The notes beneath the pieces are model-generated. The model saw nothing but the letters and a program-made list of their open reading frames with translations, had not been told where the DNA came from and made no database searches. The position numbers and the translations under genes were made by a program. From Paenibacillus sp. UNC451MF (GTDB taxonomy: Bacteria > Bacillota > Bacilli > Paenibacillales > NBRC-103111), in contig NZ_JMLS01000021.1 in NCBI RefSeq assembly GCF_000686845.1, positions 103,209-167,208 on the forward strand: a DNA stretch of 64,000 bases. Direction: 5' to 3'. This document shows positions 17,798 to 25,294 of this stretch, in pieces; positions within the stretch are counted from its first letter, which is position 1, and every line of letters begins with the position of its first letter.

Positions 17798-18916
17798 TTG
17801 GCTGTACTTATTACGGGTGGTTCCGGCTATATCGGAAGTCATACATGTGTGGAGCTATTAAATGCGGGGTATGAAATTATTGTAGTAGATAATCTGGCAA
17901 ACAGTCATGTCGAATCGCTAAGGCGGGTAAGGGAGATAACGGGCAAGGATTTTAAGTTCTATCAAATTGATTTAATGGACCAGGAGAAGCTCGATAAGGT
18001 CGTATTTGCACAAAATGAGATCGATGCCGTCATTCACTTTGCCGGTCTCAAGGCGGTAGGGGAATCGGTACTGCTGCCGCTCCGTTATTATGACAATAAC
18101 ATTACGGGGACATTGGCGCTTTGTAAAGTGATGGAGAAGTACGGGGTGAAAAAGTTAGTGTTCAGCTCCTCCGCAACTGTATATGGTTTACAGGAACGCG
18201 TACCTATCTCTGAGGAGCTGCCGCTTAGCGCAACGAATCCGTACGGACGAACGAAGCTGATGATTGAGGAAATCCTGCGGGACTTATATAAGTCAGATTC
18301 CAAATGGAGCATTGCGCTATTACGTTACTTTAACCCTGTTGGAGCGCATAAAAGCGGTCGGATCGGGGAAGACCCGAACGGCATTCCTAACAATCTCATG
18401 CCTTATATTACTCAAGTAGCGGTCGGAAGGCTCAAGGAGCTTCAAGTATACGGTAATGATTATCCGACACCGGACGGTACAGGAGTAAGAGATTACATTC
18501 ATGCGGTGGATCTTGCACAAGGGCATTTGAAGGCGCTGGATAAGGTGAGTGCTTCCACCGGAGTAGAAGCCTACAATCTTGGAACCGGTCGAGGGTATAG
18601 CGTGTTGGATATGGTAGCCGCCTTTGAGAGTGTAACCGGTAAGAGCATTCCGTATAAAATCACGGAGCGCAGACCAGGCGATATCGGAGTTTGTTATGCA
18701 GATCCGAGTAAAGCAAAGCGAGAGCTGGGCTGGGCTGCTAAGCTGGGTTTAGAAGAAATGTGCCGAGATGCCTGGCGTTGGCAGCTGCACAATCCGAATG
18801 GCTACAAGGAAAAAGAGTCCATGCTGGCGGGGATTGGCGTGAATGGCGACCCTCAGATGTTTCAACAAAGCGGAAGGGATTTCTCATTAGATCATCTTGT
18901 AAATGAGGTTTTGTAA
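17798..18916 (+). CDS. galE: UDP-glucose 4-epimerase with C-terminal extension
   Basis: A 372-aa SDR-fold enzyme interconverting UDP-glucose and UDP-galactose. The NAD-binding motif [18 protein letters not shown] is at the N-terminus, [13 protein letters not shown] near residue 80, the active-site YGRTK near residue 150, and [20 protein letters not shown] near residue 175. Normal GalE proteins end shortly after the NPNGY block near residue 335; this one has about 35 further residues ending [10 protein letters not shown], which is unusual. The start is TTG 17798 after an AGGAGG that overlaps the previous stop codon. GalU supplies its substrate. Confidence 0.93.
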   Translation: MAVLITGGSGYIGSHTCVELLNAGYEIIVVDNLANSHVESLRRVREITGKDFKFYQIDLMDQEKLDKVVFAQNEIDAVIHFAGLKAVGESVLLPLRYYDNNITGTLALCKVMEKYGVKKLVFSSSATVYGLQERVPISEELPLSATNPYGRTKLMIEEILRDLYKSDSKWSIALLRYFNPVGAHKSGRIGEDPNGIPNNLMPYITQVAVGRLKELQVYGNDYPTPDGTGVRDYIHAVDLAQGHLKALDKVSASTGVEAYNLGTGRGYSVLDMVAAFESVTGKSIPYKITERRPGDIGVCYADPSKAKRELGWAAKLGLEEMCRDAWRWQLHNPNGYKEKESMLAGIGVNGDPQMFQQSGRDFSLDHLVNEVL

Positions 18917-19063
18917 ATGAAGCTATCGGAACTGACTCAGCAGCAGATGAAGGAAATTATGTTAAGGGCCTATCATAGGGGCAATGAGGCTGAGAACCTA
19001 GGAGTTAGAGATTTAATCGAGGAAATCAAAGAGCAAATTTTATCCGCCGTAAGGGGGAAGTAA
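18917..19063 (+). CDS. Small 48-aa protein of unknown function inside eps operon
   Basis: An open frame that begins with ATG directly after the galE stop and ends 6 bases before the next gene. It codes for 48 residues: MKLSELTQQQMKEIML at the start, a predicted helical middle (NLGVRDLIEEIKEQIL), no membrane segment and no cysteine. A GAGG in the end of galE can serve as ribosome site. Perfect spacing between two eps genes argues that it is translated. I do not recognise the family; a helical adaptor or a regulator of its phosphoglycosyl transferase neighbour are possibilities only. Confidence 0.65.
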   Translation: MKLSELTQQQMKEIMLRAYHRGNEAENLGVRDLIEEIKEQILSAVRGK

Positions 19064-19069
19064 CAAACC

Positions 19070-19666
19070 ATGAAACGACTGTTTGACTTGCTGGTTTCAA
19101 TCTCGCTGCTGCTGCTGTTATCCATAGTTATTGCGATTGTGGCTATTCTGGTGAAAAGAAAACTAGGCTCGCCTATCGTATTCGCACAGCAGCGTCCAGG
19201 ATTACACGGCAACCCATTTTATTTGTATAAGTTCCGTACGATGACGGATGCAACCGATAGTGAAGGGAATTTACTTTCAGATGCCGTGCGATTAACCCCT
19301 TTCGGCCAATTTTTGAGAAAGTACAGCTTGGATGAGATGCTGCAGCTGGTCAACGTGGTCAAAGGGGATTTGAGTTTAGTCGGTCCTCGTCCGTTATTGA
19401 TGGACTACTTGCCTTTGTATTCGGAAGAGCAGGCTAGGAGGCATAATGTCAGGCCGGGAATTACCGGATGGGCCCAAGTGAACGGTAGGAACGCTATCTC
19501 CTGGGAAGAAAAATTCAAGCTGGATGTATGGTATTTGGAGCATCAGAGCTTTTTCCTCGATCTCAAAATATTGGGAATGACCCTTAAAAAAGTGCTGAAA
19601 CCGGAAGGGATCAGCCATGCAAGCCATGTAACTATGGAACGATTCACAGGGTCTAAATTTTCATGA
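19070..19666 (+). CDS. epsL: EpsL/PglC-like phosphoglycosyl transferase
   Basis: A 198-aa monotopic phosphoglycosyl transferase. Residues 4-27 form one hydrophobic re-entrant helix, followed by the short cytoplasmic domain with PGLHGNPFYLYKFRTM, YSLDEMLQLVNVVKGDLSLV and GPRPLL, RPGITGWAQVNGRN and KFKLDVWYL. The DE pair in SLDEMLQL is the catalytic Asp-Glu dyad of this family. It moves a sugar-1-phosphate from a UDP-sugar to undecaprenyl phosphate, starting each repeat unit. With EpsC, EpsN and EpsM next to it, the sugar is probably a diacetamido-trideoxyhexose. The start ATG follows AAGGGGGAAG. Confidence 0.92.
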   Translation: MKRLFDLLVSISLLLLLSIVIAIVAILVKRKLGSPIVFAQQRPGLHGNPFYLYKFRTMTDATDSEGNLLSDAVRLTPFGQFLRKYSLDEMLQLVNVVKGDLSLVGPRPLLMDYLPLYSEEQARRHNVRPGITGWAQVNGRNAISWEEKFKLDVWYLEHQSFFLDLKILGMTLKKVLKPEGISHASHVTMERFTGSKFS

Positions 19667-19683
19667 AACGAGAGGGTTGAACG

Positions 19684-20322
19684 ATGGAGCTTGCCGTTAT
19701 TGGCGAGGGTGGACATAGTAAAGTCATCATGGACCTCATTCGATTTCAAAATGATAAGGTAAAAGCTGTTTTGGATGATAAATATACGGAGCTTGTATGC
19801 CACGATGACGGCATTTACAGAGGACCTGTTGCTTCCGTTCCACATTTGCTGCGGCAAATCGAGCATCTGAAGTTTATTGTAGCCATTGGGAACAACAAAG
19901 TAAGAAAATCGATTGTCACAAAGCTCGGATTCACGAAGGAAAGCTACGTTTCGCTAATCCATCCTTCTGCGGTGGTAAGTCCTAGTGCTCAGATCGGGCA
20001 GGGTGCTGTTATTATGGCTCATTGCACAATCAATGCGGATGCCATTATCGGTAATCACACCATCATCAATACGGGAGCCATAGTCGAACACGACAGCCGG
20101 ATTGAGGATTATGCCCATGTGGCGCCTCATGCGACGCTTACCGGAGCGGTATGCGTAAGGGAAGGAACGATGATCGGTGCAGCTGCAGCCGTTATTCCAG
20201 GAAAAACAATTGGCGAATGGGCTGTCATTGGTGCAGGTTCGACGGTAATAAGCGATATTCCATCATTCAGTACTGCTGTTGGGAGCCCGGCCAAGGTGCT
20301 TCATTGCCCTAATACAATTTAG
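19684..20322 (+). CDS. epsM: EpsM/PglD-like sugar N-acetyltransferase
   Basis: A 212-aa enzyme with an N-terminal Rossmann-like domain (MELAVIGEGGHSKVIMDLI) and a C-terminal left-handed beta-helix (SPSAQIGQGAVIMAHCTINADAI to GAAAAVIPGKTIGEW). The GGHSKV start and the catalytic EHD motif (GAIVEHDSRI near residue 137) are hallmarks of PglD-type acetyltransferases, which acetylate the 4-amino group of UDP-4-amino-sugars. It fits between EpsN, which installs the amino group, and EpsL, which loads the finished sugar on the lipid carrier. Confidence 0.9.
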   Translation: MELAVIGEGGHSKVIMDLIRFQNDKVKAVLDDKYTELVCHDDGIYRGPVASVPHLLRQIEHLKFIVAIGNNKVRKSIVTKLGFTKESYVSLIHPSAVVSPSAQIGQGAVIMAHCTINADAIIGNHTIINTGAIVEHDSRIEDYAHVAPHATLTGAVCVREGTMIGAAAAVIPGKTIGEWAVIGAGSTVISDIPSFSTAVGSPAKVLHCPNTI

Positions 20323-20342
20323 AAAGGACGTGATCATTCATT

Positions 20343-21533
20343 ATGAGTACGGATAAGACCAGAATTTATTTGTCCGCTCCACATATGAGCGAGAACGAAT
20401 TGAAGTACATTCAGGACGCCTTTGATACAAATTGGATCGCTCCGTTAGGACCGCATGTCGATGCCTTCGAGAAGGAGCTGGCTGCGCATGTGGGAGTCCG
20501 GGATGCTGCTGCGGTTATTTCAGGGACGGCTGCCATCCATCTGGCTTTGCGCTTGATTGGAATTAAAGAAGGAGATGTCGTATTTTGCTCCAGTCTTACG
20601 TTTGTTGCGAGCGCGAACCCGATTGTGTATATGGGAGCTAACCCGGTCTTTATTGATTCGGAGCCGGAAACCTGGAATATGTCTCCACAGGCATTGGAAC
20701 GGGCATTGGCTGACGCTTATGTCGAGGGCAGCTTGCCCAAAGCTGTCATCGTCGTTAATTTATATGGACAAAGTGCAAAAATGGATGAAATCGTTATGCT
20801 TTGCAATCGCTATAACATCCCGGTGATCGAAGATGCAGCGGAATCTCTCGGTTCTACCTATAAAGGAAGAGCGAGCGGAACATTCGGCAAATACGGTGTG
20901 TATTCTTTTAACGGCAACAAAATTATTACAACCTCCGGTGGGGGAATGCTCGTTTCCAATGATATTGAGGGATTGCAAAACGCCAGATTTTTTGCGACGC
21001 AAGCAAGAGATCAGGCCTCCCATTATCAGCATAGCCAGATGGGCTATAACTATCGGATGAGCAATGTGCTGGCAGGCATCGGGAGAGCCCAACTGGAAGT
21101 TTTGAAAGAAAGGGTTGAGGCAAGAAGAGCGATCTTTGAACGATATTATTTGGAGCTCTCTCATCTACCCGGTTTTCATTTTATGTCCGAGATGAAGCAT
21201 ACTCGCTCAAACCGCTGGCTGACCGTACTTACAATAGATTCGAATGAGGCTGGAATTACTGTCGAGGAGCTGCTGGCCGCTTTGACGGAAGAAAATATTG
21301 AAGCACGGCCTGTCTGGAAGCCGCTTCATTTGCAGCCTTTGTTTGAAGGGTGCAAATATTATAAACATGCAGACAACGAGAGTGTTTCCGATCAATTATT
21401 TACGACAGGCATATGCCTTCCGTCCGGTTCCAAGATGACTCTGGAAGAGCAGCACAGAGTTATCGAATGCATCAAGAGCGCCGTAAGCAAAAAGACGAAG
21501 GGTATCGGTGTGCAGCAAGCAGCAATGCACTGA
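20343..21533 (+). CDS. epsN: EpsN/PglE-like PLP-dependent sugar aminotransferase
   Basis: A 396-aa DegT/DnrJ/EryC1 family enzyme. IYLSAPHMSENELKYI at the start, WIAPLGPHVDAFE near residue 33, VIEDAAESLGS near residue 160 and the PLP lysine in SFNGNKIITTSGGGM near residue 185 are all present, and MGYNYRMSNV lies near residue 230. It should place an amino group at C4 of the keto sugar made by EpsC using glutamate. ATG 20343 follows GAAAGGACGTGAT. It is the last gene of the eps operon; no clear terminator follows. Confidence 0.92.
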   Translation: MSTDKTRIYLSAPHMSENELKYIQDAFDTNWIAPLGPHVDAFEKELAAHVGVRDAAAVISGTAAIHLALRLIGIKEGDVVFCSSLTFVASANPIVYMGANPVFIDSEPETWNMSPQALERALADAYVEGSLPKAVIVVNLYGQSAKMDEIVMLCNRYNIPVIEDAAESLGSTYKGRASGTFGKYGVYSFNGNKIITTSGGGMLVSNDIEGLQNARFFATQARDQASHYQHSQMGYNYRMSNVLAGIGRAQLEVLKERVEARRAIFERYYLELSHLPGFHFMSEMKHTRSNRWLTVLTIDSNEAGITVEELLAALTEENIEARPVWKPLHLQPLFEGCKYYKHADNESVSDQLFTTGICLPSGSKMTLEEQHRVIECIKSAVSKKTKGIGVQQAAMH

Positions 21534-22113
21534 TCAGCTCAGCTGGACGATTTTAGTTTTAGTTCATGATGCCTTGCCATCCGGTAAAAATGCGCTTTCA
21601 TTTGCATATCAAGACAATCCTTGTAGAGAGTGCAATGGTAAGCATGCATCACTTGATGGTAAACATATTGTGCCCTTTTCCATGTTCCCGTTAGAAGCGA
21701 ATACATAACGCATGACCCCCTTTTGTAAAATTTATGTGTGTTGATGCCGATGTATTCAGTTTATAACGGGAATGGCTTAAGGTATTAGGGAACTTTACCA
21801 TTAAAGTAAGCGGAGGAGGTGAGAATAAGCGGACGATGATGCCTTATGGCATGTACTGAAAAGGGAATAGTAAGCGCTTTAATATTAGTCCGACAAAGAG
21901 TGAATTGGGAAAAAGTACGGTACCAATCCAATAATCAAGGGAAAAGACTCCTGTAATCGCTCTTGTATGAACTTTACTCGTTTTAAAGGGACTATTTGGA
22001 GTAAGGAGCGGGAGGTCATGACACGGGGGGAAAATGTCTGATGATTAGTATTGAGGGTGTGATGTGGAAAAACCAGGAATGCTTACCTGAAGTGCTGCGG
22101 AGTGATGAACAAC
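21534..22113. other. Gene-poor control region before sinR
   Basis: 580 bases with no convincing gene. It contains a CcpA cre-like sequence (21869-21882), a small hairpin ATGCC/GGCAT near 21839-21852, a strong ribosome-site-like GGAGGAGGTGAG near 21811-21822 that leads only into very short frames, and several short ATG frames with ribosome sites before sinR (for example a 7-codon frame beginning near 22018 after GGGAGGTC). I see no SinR-type palindrome and no good terminator for the eps operon here. Confidence 0.5.
21869..21882. promoter_or_regulatory. Candidate CcpA cre site
   Basis: AGTAAGCGCTTTAA agrees at 12 of 14 positions with the TGTAAGCGCTTTCA-type core of catabolite-responsive elements and keeps the central AAGCGCTTT palindrome. 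It lies about 235 bases upstream of sinR and could link carbon supply with polysaccharide control. Confidence 0.35.
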
Positions 22114-22455
22114 ATGATCGGTAATAATATTTCCTCCATTCGGAAACAAAGAGGGTTTACTCTTTCCGAGCTTTCAGAGCGGACCGGGATTTCCAAATCG
22201 TATTTAAGCAATATTGAGCGTAACTTAAAGCAAAATCCATCGATTCATGTTATGGAGAAAATCGCATCGGTATTAAAGGTGGATCTCAAGACGCTGCTTA
22301 AAATTGCGACAGATGCAGAAATAAAGCAGCACCCCGATAAAGAATGGCTTGATTTCATTAGTGATTTGAAAAATTCGGGTATTGAGAAAGAGCGTATACA
22401 TGAATATAAAATAGTGATTGAGTTTATGAAATGGCACAATGATAAAGTTAAGTAA
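22114..22455 (+). CDS. sinR: SinR-like master biofilm repressor
   Basis: A 113-aa protein, close to the 111 aa of B. subtilis SinR. The helix-turn-helix (residues 1-66) begins MIGNNISSIRKQRGFTLSEL and includes GISKSYLSNIERNLKQNPS, matching the SinR recognition-helix region nearly residue for residue. The C-terminal part EWLDFISDLKNSGIEKERI has the SinI/SinR dimerisation helical hairpin. SinR represses eps and matrix operons by binding GTTCTYT boxes, and such boxes lie before epsC. ATG 22114 is chosen because it gives the family N-terminus; GTG 22102 and ATG 22105 are in frame but sit on top of the CGGAG ribosome site. Confidence 0.93.
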   Translation: MIGNNISSIRKQRGFTLSELSERTGISKSYLSNIERNLKQNPSIHVMEKIASVLKVDLKTLLKIATDAEIKQHPDKEWLDFISDLKNSGIEKERIHEYKIVIEFMKWHNDKVK

Positions 22456-22858
22456 AAGCATAAAAGGTTGGATGGGGTGGCTAGGGCTAGCCGTCGTATT
22501 GACCGCAATCTTTTTGTTCACTGCATTTCAAATGTTTACCGGAGAGCATACCAAGGTGATTATCCAGCGCATAACCGGATTGACGGAGCAGGACGCTTAT
22601 GCATTGAATGCGATAGTCCGGAAGACGGCTCATGTCATCGCCTTTGGTTTGCTAGGTATCCTGTTATACCGGATTGTTGGAAGACAATCTATCGTTTATG
22701 CCTGGCTAGGTGCTACGCTTATGGCTGTTTTGGATGAATGGCATCAGTTCTTTGTCCCGGGAAGGTCGCCTTTATTTCAGGATGTTATTCTTGATTCAAT
22801 GGCGGCATGGGCGGTTTTGTGGGCGATCGTTTTATTCAAAAGAAATAGGGAACGCTAA
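22439..22858 (+). CDS. VanZ family membrane protein
   Basis: A 139-aa integral membrane protein with four hydrophobic helices. The VanZ family residues are visible: NAIVRKTAHVIAFGLLG near residue 60, LDEWHQFFVPGRSP near residue 98, and DVILDSMAAW near residue 117. VanZ-like proteins occur in Gram-positive envelopes; the founding member gives low-level teicoplanin resistance, and the biochemical role is unknown. Its start overlaps the last 17 bases of sinR, so the two are probably translated together. A perfect hairpin follows the stop. Confidence 0.88.
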   Translation: MIKLSKSIKGWMGWLGLAVVLTAIFLFTAFQMFTGEHTKVIIQRITGLTEQDAYALNAIVRKTAHVIAFGLLGILLYRIVGRQSIVYAWLGATLMAVLDEWHQFFVPGRSPLFQDVILDSMAAWAVLWAIVLFKRNRER

Positions 22859-22864
22859 AACGAT

Positions 22865-22887
22865 GAAAAGCCCCGGAGGGGCTTTTC
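22865..22887. terminator. Bidirectional terminator between vanZ-like gene and sinI
   Basis: A perfect 10-bp stem GAAAAGCCCC/GGGGCTTTTC with a three-base loop lies between two converging genes. T-rich arms on both sides allow termination in both directions, though the following U-run is short. Confidence 0.8.
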
Positions 22888-22936
22888 AATTTATATACAC
22901 TTTATATCTGTTCACTGTCTGTTCTGCTGTGATAAC

Positions 22937-23143
22937 TTACTTCGCTTCAAGATATCCGTGAGTTTCATTCTGATTGAAGCCGTTTGTAGATAGGTTCATA
23001 GGTTGTGCGAGGTAACTTGGGTTTCTTAGAAAGGCCCGAATTTCATTGGCGCTAAGTCCCTGCATGCGAGCCGTCCTGATCAGATCGGTCCACTCACTAT
23101 CCAGTTCTTCCATGTTTATCAGGTTTGTGATACTCACATTCAC
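22937..23143 (-). CDS. sinI: SinI-like anti-repressor
   Basis: A 68-aa protein from GTG 23143, 6 bases after GGAGGGG; ATG 23158 would overlap that site. Residues 11-36 read as the SinI domain: EELDSEWTDLIRTARMQG then LSANEIRAFLRNPS, the same pattern as the SinI helices that pair with SinR (E-L-D-x-E-W, then a turn, then EIR.(F/Y)L). SinI binds SinR and frees matrix operons from repression. The C-terminal 30 residues are polar and unrelated to B. subtilis SinI. The gene faces sinR tail-to-tail across vanZ, unlike the sinI-sinR operon of B. subtilis. Confidence 0.8.
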   Translation of the reverse strand: MNVSITNLINMEELDSEWTDLIRTARMQGLSANEIRAFLRNPSYLAQPMNLSTNGFNQNETHGYLEAK

Positions 23144-23167
23144 AGGTAACCCCTCCATCGCTCGTTT

Positions 23168-23182
23168 GATACAAAATGTATC
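23168..23182. promoter_or_regulatory. Inverted repeat in the sinI leader
   Basis: GATACAAAATGTATC has 6-bp arms GATACA/TGTATC with a 3-base spacer and starts just after the predicted transcription start of sinI. It could be an operator for an unknown regulator or a small RNA hairpin. Confidence 0.45.
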
Positions 23183-23191
23183 CTTGGATGT

Positions 23192-23220
23192 ATTATTGCA
23201 CGTTTCTTTGCTGAAATCAA
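23192..23220 (-). promoter_or_regulatory. Predicted sinI promoter
   Basis: Read on the minus strand, TTGATT (23220-23215) and AATAAT (23197-23192) are separated by 17 bases. The distance to GTG 23143 is about 45 bases. I see no clear Spo0A box (TTGTCGAA type), which controls sinI in B. subtilis. Confidence 0.5.
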
Positions 23221-23327
23221 TCCCTTGATGATAAAAAATATACAGATCGTATCAGAGGAGGGGGATGCCTTGTGGCGTTTAGCTTGTTGAGAAGCTTGTG
23301 GAACTTCAGAAGTGTGTGCGGTACTCC

Positions 23328-23447
23328 GGTGGGATAACCCCTTCCAGCCGCTGTTGTTATCGGGAAATTTTTAATTTTTTCACTTTGAAGTGGGGATTTC
23401 CCGATAACAAAGGCGTACGCGTACGCTCCTACAGGGGTTATCCCACC
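23328..23447. repeat. Nested inverted-repeat element (120 bp)
   Basis: Two perfect 15-bp inverted repeats are nested. The outer pair is GGTGGGATAACCCCT (23328-23342) with its complement at 23433-23447. The inner pair is TTGTTATCGGGAAAT (23354-23368) with its complement at 23396-23410. A self-complementary GCGTACGCGTACGC lies at 23413-23426. The whole can fold into one long cruciform or RNA rod between the mqn genes and sinI. It has no open frame. It may be a miniature inverted-repeat element, a REP-like sequence or a structured 3' region. Confidence 0.75.
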
Positions 23448-23542
23448 TACGCCCTTAGTCATCTTCAGAATAACTGAATTTCTCGACAACCAACGCCCGG
23501 AGGCATTTTTGGAAAGAATGATTATGGAAAGCTCCGTGTTTT

Positions 23543-24385
23543 TTATAAACGCAGGGAGCTAAGATCAATTTCAGGAACCAGTCCTTCATGAGCGGCACGG
23601 CTCAACAAAGCATCAACGGCTCCGTACCCATCTTCACCCAAGTTAGCGGTGAATTCGTTCACATACAAGTTGATATGTGCCTGCGCTACAGCAGGATCCA
23701 TCTCTTGAGCATGGCTAAGAATGTATTCCTTGGATACTTCCGGATGTGCCCATGCATACTCGACGGATGCTCGTGTCCAGTTCGTAATAGATGTCAAATC
23801 CAACGAGCGACGAGCGATGATGGCTCCAAGCGGAATAGGAAGCTGAGTATCCGTTTCCCACCAGCTGCCCAGATCCGTCAGCAGGCTTAAACCGTAGGAT
23901 GGATAGGTGAAGCGTGCTTCATGAATGACGAGGCCTGCATCTATATGGCCATCGCGTACTGCCGGCATAATTTCGTGGAATGGCATCACGATGATTTCTC
24001 CAACGCCACCCGGTACATTTTGCGCGGCCCACAGCCGGAACAGGAGATAAGCGGTTGAACGCTCGCTTGGTACGGCCACTCTTTTGCCGGATAGTACGGA
24101 AGGAGTTTGAGTAGTGGTTAGATTGTTTCTGGTCAGTACCAACGGGCCGCAGCCTCTTCCAAGGGCACCGCCGCAAGGCAGCAAAGCATACTCGGACATA
24201 ACCCAAGGCAGGGCAGCGTAAGAAACCTTGAGAACCTCTGGTCCGGTACCACTGGCTGCTAGACCGTTGGTGATGTCGATATCAGCATACGTAACATCAA
24301 GCTTCGGCGCGTCTGGAATAAGTCCGTGAACCCAGGCGTGAAATACAAATGTATCATTGGGACAAGGTGAAAATGCGATTTTCAT
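23543..24385 (-). CDS. mqnD: 1,4-dihydroxy-6-naphthoate synthase (futalosine pathway)
   Basis: A 280-aa protein of the MqnA/MqnD periplasmic-binding-like fold. KIAFSPCPNDTFVFHAW at the N-terminus is the diagnostic MqnD start; VLKVSYAALPWV near residue 52, RGCGPLVLT near residue 77, VAVPSERSTAYLLFRLWA near residue 98 and GLVIHEARFTY near residue 153 follow family order. MqnD converts cyclic de-hypoxanthine futalosine to 1,4-dihydroxy-6-naphthoate on the way to menaquinone. Its ATG overlaps the mqnB stop by four bases, so it is translated from the mqnB transcript. Confidence 0.9.
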   Translation of the reverse strand: MKIAFSPCPNDTFVFHAWVHGLIPDAPKLDVTYADIDITNGLAASGTGPEVLKVSYAALPWVMSEYALLPCGGALGRGCGPLVLTRNNLTTTQTPSVLSGKRVAVPSERSTAYLLFRLWAAQNVPGGVGEIIVMPFHEIMPAVRDGHIDAGLVIHEARFTYPSYGLSLLTDLGSWWETDTQLPIPLGAIIARRSLDLTSITNWTRASVEYAWAHPEVSKEYILSHAQEMDPAVAQAHINLYVNEFTANLGEDGYGAVDALLSRAAHEGLVPEIDLSSLRL

Positions 24386-25092
24386 ATTAATACCTCCATT
24401 AAGACTGTGCTTGCTGCTTCTAATGATTTGAGTGCATCTCCGATCCTCCAGGAAGCTTTATCACGAGGGCCAACGGAATTGGAGATAGAACGGATCTCTA
24501 GCACCGGTATTCCAAATTTGCGGGCCGCCGCAGCTATCCCGAAGCCCTCCATACCTTCTGCGGCAGCGCCTGGAATGCGTGCTGCCAGCTCTGAGGCGGC
24601 TTCTGCGGTACCCGTAACGGTGGATAACGTAAGTACAGGAGCTGAGTGAGCCTGCAATCCGGCTTCGCGCAAAGCTTCCGTAACGCGCAAGGCGAGTTCG
24701 GAGGTGACTGCGATGCGAGCCGTTCCAAACCCTAGCTCATCCAAGGTAAGAAAGCCATCCGGTGTCTCAGCACCGAGGTCTGCCGCAATAATCTCGTTAG
24801 CAACGACCAGGGAGCCAATGTCGGCTTGTCCTTTAAAGCCGCCTGCAATACCGGCGCACACGACTAGATCGTAGGCGTGCTTTGCCTCGGCTAATACGAC
24901 CGCTGTCGTAACAGCGGCTTCAACAGGTCCTACACCCGCGGATAGCACCTCGAATCCTGGGTGGCCTTGAAGTCCTCTAAGAACAGCATCTCTTTCCGCA
25001 TCAACTGCCGTCATGACGAGAATCCGTCGTATGCCGGAGTGCTGATCCGATTGAGCTCGATCAGCTGTTTCCTTATTGCGATCTGTATTCAT
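24382..25092 (-). CDS. mqnB: Futalosine hydrolase
   Basis: A 236-aa nucleoside phosphorylase-like hydrolase that releases hypoxanthine from futalosine. ILVMTAVDAERDAVLRGL near the N-terminus, VLSAGVGPVEAAVTTA near residue 48, CAGIAGGF near residue 80, AAAEGMEGFGIAAAARKF near residue 180 and EIRSISNSVGPRD near residue 200 match MqnB. The start is ATG 25092, 8 bases after AAGGAG; an upstream ATG would overlap that ribosome site. Together with mqnD this is half of the futalosine menaquinone route; mqnA, mqnC and mqnE are not in the window. Confidence 0.9.
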   Translation of the reverse strand: MNTDRNKETADRAQSDQHSGIRRILVMTAVDAERDAVLRGLQGHPGFEVLSAGVGPVEAAVTTAVVLAEAKHAYDLVVCAGIAGGFKGQADIGSLVVANEIIAADLGAETPDGFLTLDELGFGTARIAVTSELALRVTEALREAGLQAHSAPVLTLSTVTGTAEAASELAARIPGAAAEGMEGFGIAAAARKFGIPVLEIRSISNSVGPRDKASWRIGDALKSLEAASTVLMEVLI

Positions 25093-25139
25093 TTTGTAAA
25101 TCTCCTTCATTGCTTTATCCAGTGAAGCTTCTATATTTC

Positions 25140-25169
25140 ATTATAGTACTCTTTGAGCTCAATAACCAA
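25140..25169 (-). promoter_or_regulatory. Predicted mqnB-mqnD promoter
   Basis: On the minus strand TTGGTT (25169-25164) and a consensus TATAAT (25145-25140) are separated by 18 bases, about 47 bases before the mqnB start. Confidence 0.6.
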
Positions 25170-25294
25170 CTGTCTCTCTCTTATTAAAGAGCAGGAGCTC
25201 TTATGAATCCAAAGCATGTCTAATACGTATAGAAAGGAAATGTTTATTTGACGAACGTATACAGTGAAAGAATAGATGAAAGGAGCGGGATGTG

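Noticed and set aside
21508..21708. 66-codon frame after epsN
   Set aside because: Starts inside epsN without a ribosome site and shows no recognisable pattern.
23217..23489. 90-codon minus-strand frame across the nested inverted repeats
   Set aside because: Its sequence is dictated by the repeats; no ribosome site is seen.
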